From a gamma proteobacterium symbiont of Lucinoma myriamae (GTDB lineage Bacteria > Pseudomonadota > Gammaproteobacteria > GRL18): a stretch of DNA of 9,195 nt. The stretch lies in assembly GCA_025655635.1 (NCBI GenBank), contig JAHXIM010000263.1:1-9195 (forward strand), read 5' to 3'. Below the pieces are notes generated by a model. It had not been told where the DNA came from. It made no database searches and saw only the letters and a program-made list of their open reading frames with translations. Made by a program: the position numbers and the translations under genes. Shown in pieces: positions 6,037 through 9,195 of the stretch (the first letter of the stretch is position 1; each line of letters opens with the position of its first letter).

Positions 6037-6694
6037 GTGTTTTTAACTCAGCCATAGAGTCAATCACAACATCAGGATTCGACTCATGAATATCCACGCC
6101 ATGATTATAACCATAAGACATGCAGATAATTTGAAAACCCGCTGCACGAGCAGCTTTAACATCACTGATTGAATCACCCAGCATCAGAGATTCTTCAGGT
6201 GATACATCGAGTACTTCTGCTGAATGGAGTAATGGCATTGGATCAGGTTTTTTCTTCTCCAGTGTATCGCCACTGACAATCGACTCAAAATAGTCAAATA
6301 AGCCCAGATCTTTTAATAAGGGATGGGTAAATGCTGCCGCTTTATTGGTCACACAGCCTAATTTATAACCGGCATCGCGCAGGTAATCAATACCTTCTTT
6401 AACACCAGGATAAAGACTGCTGCGCTTTGACGTATTGTCTTTATAGAGATCCATAAAAATAGGATAAGCCTTGTCAAACAGAGCCTCATCGGGTTCTCCG
6501 TTTAATTGGCCAATAAGAGCACGACGTACCAGACGTTCAACACCATTACCGACCCAATGACGCACTTCTGCTTCACCATGAGGAGCCATATCAATGGCTT
6601 TCAGCATTTCATCAACACAATAAGCAAGATCCGGAACGCTGTCGACCAGTGTTCCATCGACATCAATAAGTACCATTTTTGGCTTTTTAATCAT
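6029..6694 (-). CDS. gph: Phosphoglycolate phosphatase (HAD superfamily)
   Basis: Gph hydrolyses 2-phosphoglycolate, a by-product of DNA 3'-phosphoglycolate repair and of Rubisco oxygenation where present, to glycolate in the cytoplasm. The 221 residues carry all HAD motifs: I, DVDGT (11-15, nucleophile D11 and acid/base D13); II, T116 in CVTNK; III, K149 in KKPDP; and IV, GDSISD (173-178). A helical C1 cap domain lies between about residues 18 and 85. The start is the ATG at 6694. The rpe-gph pair is conserved in many Gammaproteobacteria, including the E. coli dam-rpe-gph-trpS cluster. HAD phosphatases are hard to separate by motif alone, so the substrate rests partly on this context. A terminator lies between rpe and gph. 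Confidence 0.88.
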   Translation of the reverse strand: MIKKPKMVLIDVDGTLVDSVPDLAYCVDEMLKAIDMAPHGEAEVRHWVGNGVERLVRRALIGQLNGEPDEALFDKAYPIFMDLYKDNTSKRSSLYPGVKEGIDYLRDAGYKLGCVTNKAAAFTHPLLKDLGLFDYFESIVSGDTLEKKKPDPMPLLHSAEVLDVSPEESLMLGDSISDVKAARAAGFQIICMSYGYNHGVDIHESNPDVVIDSMAELKTLL

Positions 6695-6739
6695 ACTTCA
6701 ATTATCTCTTTGTAATTTTTTCCACTAGTGTCTATCCAT

Positions 6740-6760
6740 AAAAAGGCGAATAAATTCGCC
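6740..6760 (-). terminator. Rho-independent terminator after rpe
   Basis: GGCGAAT (6745-6751) and ATTCGCC (6754-6760) form a six- to seven-pair GC-containing stem with a very short loop. In the minus direction five T residues follow (complement of A6740-6744). On the plus strand the stem is followed by TAAAAA, so it works only for minus-strand transcripts. It lies 37 bases after the rpe stop and 46 bases before gph, so rpe transcripts would stop wholly or partly before gph. Confidence 0.75.
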
Positions 6761-6796
6761 TAAAAACAGCTATTAACGGATAATCACTAATTCTAA

Positions 6797-7471
6797 TTAT
6801 TTACCCACTTTAGCAAGTTCAGAACGCATTTCATCGATGGTTACTTTGTAATCATCAGTATTGAAAATTGCAGAGCCTGCAACAAACATATCCGCACCTG
6901 CTTCAGCGATTTCTGCAATATTATTGATTTTAACACCGCCGTCAATTTCTAAACGAATGTCATAACCACTTTCATCAATCATTTTACGTGCTTCACGTAA
7001 TTTATTCAGAGTCTCAGGAATAAAGCTTTGACCACCAAAACCAGGATTAACAGACATCAACAGAATTACATCCACTTTATCCATAACATGCTTTAAAATA
7101 GACAATGGTGTTGCCGGATTGAAAACGAGACCTGATTTACAGCCTGATTCACGGATTAATGATAAGCTGCGATCAACGTGCTCTGATGCTTCAGGGTGGA
7201 AAGTAATATAACTTGCACCCGCTTTAGCAAATTCAGGAATAATAACATCAACAGGCTTGACCATTAAATGAACATCAATTTCCTGTGTAATGCCGTGATT
7301 TCTTAGTGCTTCACAAATCAATGGCCCAATGGTCAAAACGGGTACATAGTGGTTGTCCATTACGTCAAAGTGAATGACATCAGCACCGCTGGCCAGGACG
7401 TTAACACACTCTTCACCCAAACGAGCGAAATCAGCAGATAAAATAGATGGTGCAATTAAAGATTTTGCCAT
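6797..7471 (-). CDS. rpe: Ribulose-phosphate 3-epimerase
   Basis: Rpe interconverts ribulose 5-phosphate and xylulose 5-phosphate in the pentose phosphate pathway (also in the Calvin cycle where present). It is a cytoplasmic TIM-barrel metalloenzyme. The 224 residues match the family length. Expected active-site and metal residues are S9 in APSILSAD, H34 and D36 in HFDVMD, H68 in DVHLMVKP, and D177 in EIDGGV. The phosphate-binding loop VNPGFGGQSF (141-150) and the C-terminal VAGSAIF motif are present. One small deviation is V45 in HYVPVLT, where the E. coli protein has Asn as I recall it. The ATG at 7471 is supported by GGGGA (7478-7482), six bases upstream. The gene is divergent from the hydrolase gene at 7554, with an 82-base shared promoter region, and is followed by a terminator. 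Confidence 0.97.
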   Translation of the reverse strand: MAKSLIAPSILSADFARLGEECVNVLASGADVIHFDVMDNHYVPVLTIGPLICEALRNHGITQEIDVHLMVKPVDVIIPEFAKAGASYITFHPEASEHVDRSLSLIRESGCKSGLVFNPATPLSILKHVMDKVDVILLMSVNPGFGGQSFIPETLNKLREARKMIDESGYDIRLEIDGGVKINNIAEIAEAGADMFVAGSAIFNTDDYKVTIDEMRSELAKVGK

Positions 7472-7553
7472 GACAAATCCCCATAAAATTATTAAACTAG
7501 TATGTAAAAAACTCTACATCGAAAAATATAAAGGCACATTTTAAACGATAATT
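7472..7553. promoter_or_regulatory. Divergent promoter region between rpe and the hydrolase gene
   Basis: This 82-base AT-rich gap must serve both divergent genes. The rpe ribosome site lies at 7478-7482. On the plus strand a TATAAA lies shortly before the hydrolase start, but I find no convincing -35 partner on either strand. It is called a promoter region from gene orientation, not from a strong motif. Confidence 0.45.
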
Positions 7554-8462
7554 ATGAATATTTCAGCATTTAATCACCTCAGTAGGCGTCAAATTCAGTT
7601 TAATACTTTATTTTCCTGTCTTATTTTTCTTATTTCCATTAACACATCTGCAATGAATACTGCCAGTGAACTGCGCTGGGCTGAACAATTACGTGATAAT
7701 ATTGTTATCGGCGAAGCCATTGATCTTCCTCTTTCAGTATCTCAAAGTGCACCGGATTCAAGCGGTACTAAAAATAGCAATACCTTTTTCAGCATCTATA
7801 CACCCCATACCACTGCTAAATCCAGGGGTGCCATTGTGCTGATGCATGGTACGGGAGCACATCCTGACTGGAATGATATTATTCACCCGTTACGGGTTGA
7901 ATTGCCTGATAAAGGCTGGGCAACACTGTCAATTCAATTACCATTAGTTTTTCCCCCCTCAGAGAATAAACAGGAAAAAGATGTACAAAGCCGCATCCAG
8001 GTGATTGAATCCTCCGTACCTAGAATCGATGCAGCCGTTAATTTCCTCAGAGCGAAAGGATATAACTACATTAGCATCATTTCTCACAGTTTCGGTACTC
8101 TAATGAGCTTAAATTATCTGCAGCACAAGGTTGATAAAGTGACGCCGGAAGGCACTCTGGTGATTAACTCTGCAGTAATAATCGGAACGCCATCTTCAGG
8201 AACATCGGCACCGCTTAATAGTCCAATAATGATTGAAAAAATAAAAATACCTCTGCTTGATCTCTATGGCAGTGAAGATCTTGATTCTGTCATGCGCTCA
8301 GCTAAAGCGCGCAAAACAGCTGCCAGAAAAATACCCTATAAACAATTTCGACAAGTACAAACCATCGGCGCTAATCATTTTTATCGGGGATTGGATGAAG
8401 AATTAGTGGTTTATATTACTAATTGGCTAAATAAAACTCACAACACATCTATTAATCAATAA
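7554..8462 (+). CDS. Secreted alpha/beta hydrolase, DUF3530-like
   Basis: This 302-residue protein has an N-terminal signal peptide: basic RR at 11-12, a hydrophobic stretch at about 19-29, and a likely cleavage after TSA (31-33). It probably acts in the periplasm. The fold is alpha/beta hydrolase: the oxyanion loop LMHGTGAHPDW (96-106), strand-helix GWATLSIQLP (121-130), and the nucleophile elbow SHSFG (177-181) with S179. D242 (YGSED) and H275 (GANHF) are likely acid and base of the triad. The HPDW and GW-TLS-QLP segments resemble the DUF3530 family (from memory), whose substrate is unknown to me. C22 lies in LFSC, but Phe at -2 argues against a lipoprotein. The ATG at 7554 has no clear ribosome site. 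The downstream membrane-protein gene begins 87 bases later on the same strand and seems to have its own promoter. Confidence 0.75.
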   Translation: MNISAFNHLSRRQIQFNTLFSCLIFLISINTSAMNTASELRWAEQLRDNIVIGEAIDLPLSVSQSAPDSSGTKNSNTFFSIYTPHTTAKSRGAIVLMHGTGAHPDWNDIIHPLRVELPDKGWATLSIQLPLVFPPSENKQEKDVQSRIQVIESSVPRIDAAVNFLRAKGYNYISIISHSFGTLMSLNYLQHKVDKVTPEGTLVINSAVIIGTPSSGTSAPLNSPIMIEKIKIPLLDLYGSEDLDSVMRSAKARKTAARKIPYKQFRQVQTIGANHFYRGLDEELVVYITNWLNKTHNTSINQ

Positions 8463-8495
8463 TACACAACAATAAATATCACTATTGAGAATGAA

Positions 8496-8504
8496 TGGTA
8501 TATT
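8496..8504 (+). promoter_or_regulatory. Candidate extended -10 promoter of the CopD-like gene
   Basis: The sequence TGGTATATT fits the extended -10 form TGnTATAAT with one mismatch, and lies about 45 bases before the start at 8550. No -35 box is seen. TTGACT at 8506-8511 is an alternative -35, but its -10 would put the start of transcription on the ribosome site. Confidence 0.3.
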
Positions 8505-8549
8505 ATTGACTCGATAGTAAGCTCCTTTTTATTTAATTCAGGATTTTTT

Positions 8550-9020
8550 ATGACCTACTCTTTAGCTTTCACACTGCATTTAATCGCCGCTGTTATCTGG
8601 GTTGGAGGTATGTTTTTTGCCCATATGGTATTAAGGCCTTCTGCTGTTGAAAAATTAGAGCCGCCTTTGCGTTTACCACTTTGGGGGCTGTTTTTGGACG
8701 TTTTTTCTTTTGGGTATGGATCGCAGTCGCCACAATTCTTATCTCCGGATATTGGATGATTTTTGATGTGTTTGGCGGCCTGTTTGGATTAAAAGAACTT
8801 TATATTGAAATAATGCATCTCATTGGACTCATTATGAGCGGTATTTATGCCTATATATTCTTTATCCCCTATCAACAATTAAAGACAGCAGTTACCAATA
8901 AAGAATATCCCACTGGCGGTGCCCTTATGAACAAAATACGTCTAATTAGTCACCACAAACTTAATATTAGGCATGATAACCATTATTGTTGCCAGTGGCG
9001 GGAAATATATTAACCTGTAG
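8550..9020 (+). pseudogene. CopD-like four-helix membrane protein, two frameshifts
   Basis: Read across two frame changes, this gives a 156-residue membrane protein with about four helices. Frame 1 (from 8550) encodes a first helix around LHLIAAVIWVGG and continues through RLPLWG. Near the G-run at 8683-8687 the reading must move to the frame AVFGRFFFWVW, as if one G were missing. Between 8942 and 8949 it must return to the original frame, as if one base were added, giving VTTNLILGMITIIVASGG and a TAG stop at 9018-9020. Without correction the products end at 8759 (69 residues) or run out of family in the second frame to 9013. The H/WVGG first helix resembles CopD/HemJ-type membrane proteins, several of which bind haem or copper; the role here is unknown. 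AGGA (8540-8543) is a good ribosome site. It is either a recent pseudogene or carries sequencing errors; the otherwise well-preserved protein leaves both open. Confidence 0.75.
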
Positions 9021-9195
9021 TACCCACTTATAAAATGAAACTGAGTAGCAAATTAAGCATCATTATTAAAGTTTTCCAGGACAATGAAAGCCATTCATGA
9101 AGACGAGCAAGGACATTATATCGAGTCGTTTGATCCTATAAAAATCAGTTGAAAATGGTCTATAATCATAACCCATTGAAATTATAGTGAAATAT
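9021..9195. other. Non-coding right end of the window
   Basis: No confident gene is seen. A 22-codon plus-strand ORF at 9084-9152 (starting MKAIHEDEQ) has AGGA only two bases before its ATG, too close for a normal ribosome site. A second short ORF at 9035 overlaps it in another frame. TATAAT occurs near the end (about 9161-9166) without a -35 box at a normal distance and could belong to a gene beyond the window. No terminator is visible after the CopD-like gene. Confidence 0.4.

Noticed and set aside
7554..7640. Lipoprotein signal in the DUF3530-like protein (LFSC, C22)
   Set aside because: Phe at position -2 breaks the usual lipobox, and a normal cleavage site (TSA at 31-33) follows the hydrophobic stretch.
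8478..8500. Fur box upstream of the CopD-like gene (TGAGAATGAATGG)
   Set aside because: Only the left half resembles the 7-1-7 Fur palindrome; the right half matches poorly.
9035..9152. Two overlapping small ORFs at the right end as real genes
   Set aside because: They have 21 and 22 codons, are in different frames, and lack properly spaced ribosome sites. I recognise no family; they may be remnants or chance.

Overview
The window reads as chromosomal DNA of an AT-rich (roughly 40% G+C by eye) gammaproteobacterium. The order rpe, gph, trpE, trpG, trpD, trpC on one strand, with unfused TrpG/TrpD and a TrpC without a TrpF domain, matches the arrangement known in many non-enteric Gammaproteobacteria and differs from the fused E. 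coli genes. All the large proteins are close to standard household enzymes. I cannot name the genus.

Layout, minus strand, in transcription order: rpe (ribulose-phosphate 3-epimerase), a Rho-independent terminator, gph (phosphoglycolate phosphatase), a 190-base leader region, trpE, trpG, a 229-base gap with a stem-loop repeat, trpD, trpC, a gap with a second copy of that repeat, then bioA (biotin synthesis). Plus strand, divergent from rpe: a secreted DUF3530-type alpha/beta hydrolase and a four-helix CopD-like membrane protein whose reading frame is broken twice. The last 175 bases hold no convincing gene.

How the genes work together: TrpE and TrpG form anthranilate synthase, TrpD adds the phosphoribosyl group and TrpC closes the indole ring. 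The remaining genes (trpF, trpB, trpA) are not in the window. Rpe belongs to the pentose phosphate pathway and Gph clears 2-phosphoglycolate; both are household neighbours of trp genes in this group. BioA makes 7,8-diaminopelargonate for biotin and is probably separately promoted.

The most interesting signals are non-coding. First, a very short ORF upstream of trpE carries two adjacent tryptophan codons (ending W-W-R-stop), which looks like a trp attenuation leader peptide. Second, two copies of a 127-base element with a 25-bp stem and a conserved 26-base loop sit in two gaps of the trp-bioA array. Two stem positions have changed in a base-pair-preserving way between the copies, and the only imperfect pairs in copy 1 would be G-U in minus-strand RNA. 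Third, the CopD-like gene has two frameshifts of opposite sign. I see no phage, CRISPR, transposase or defence gene.
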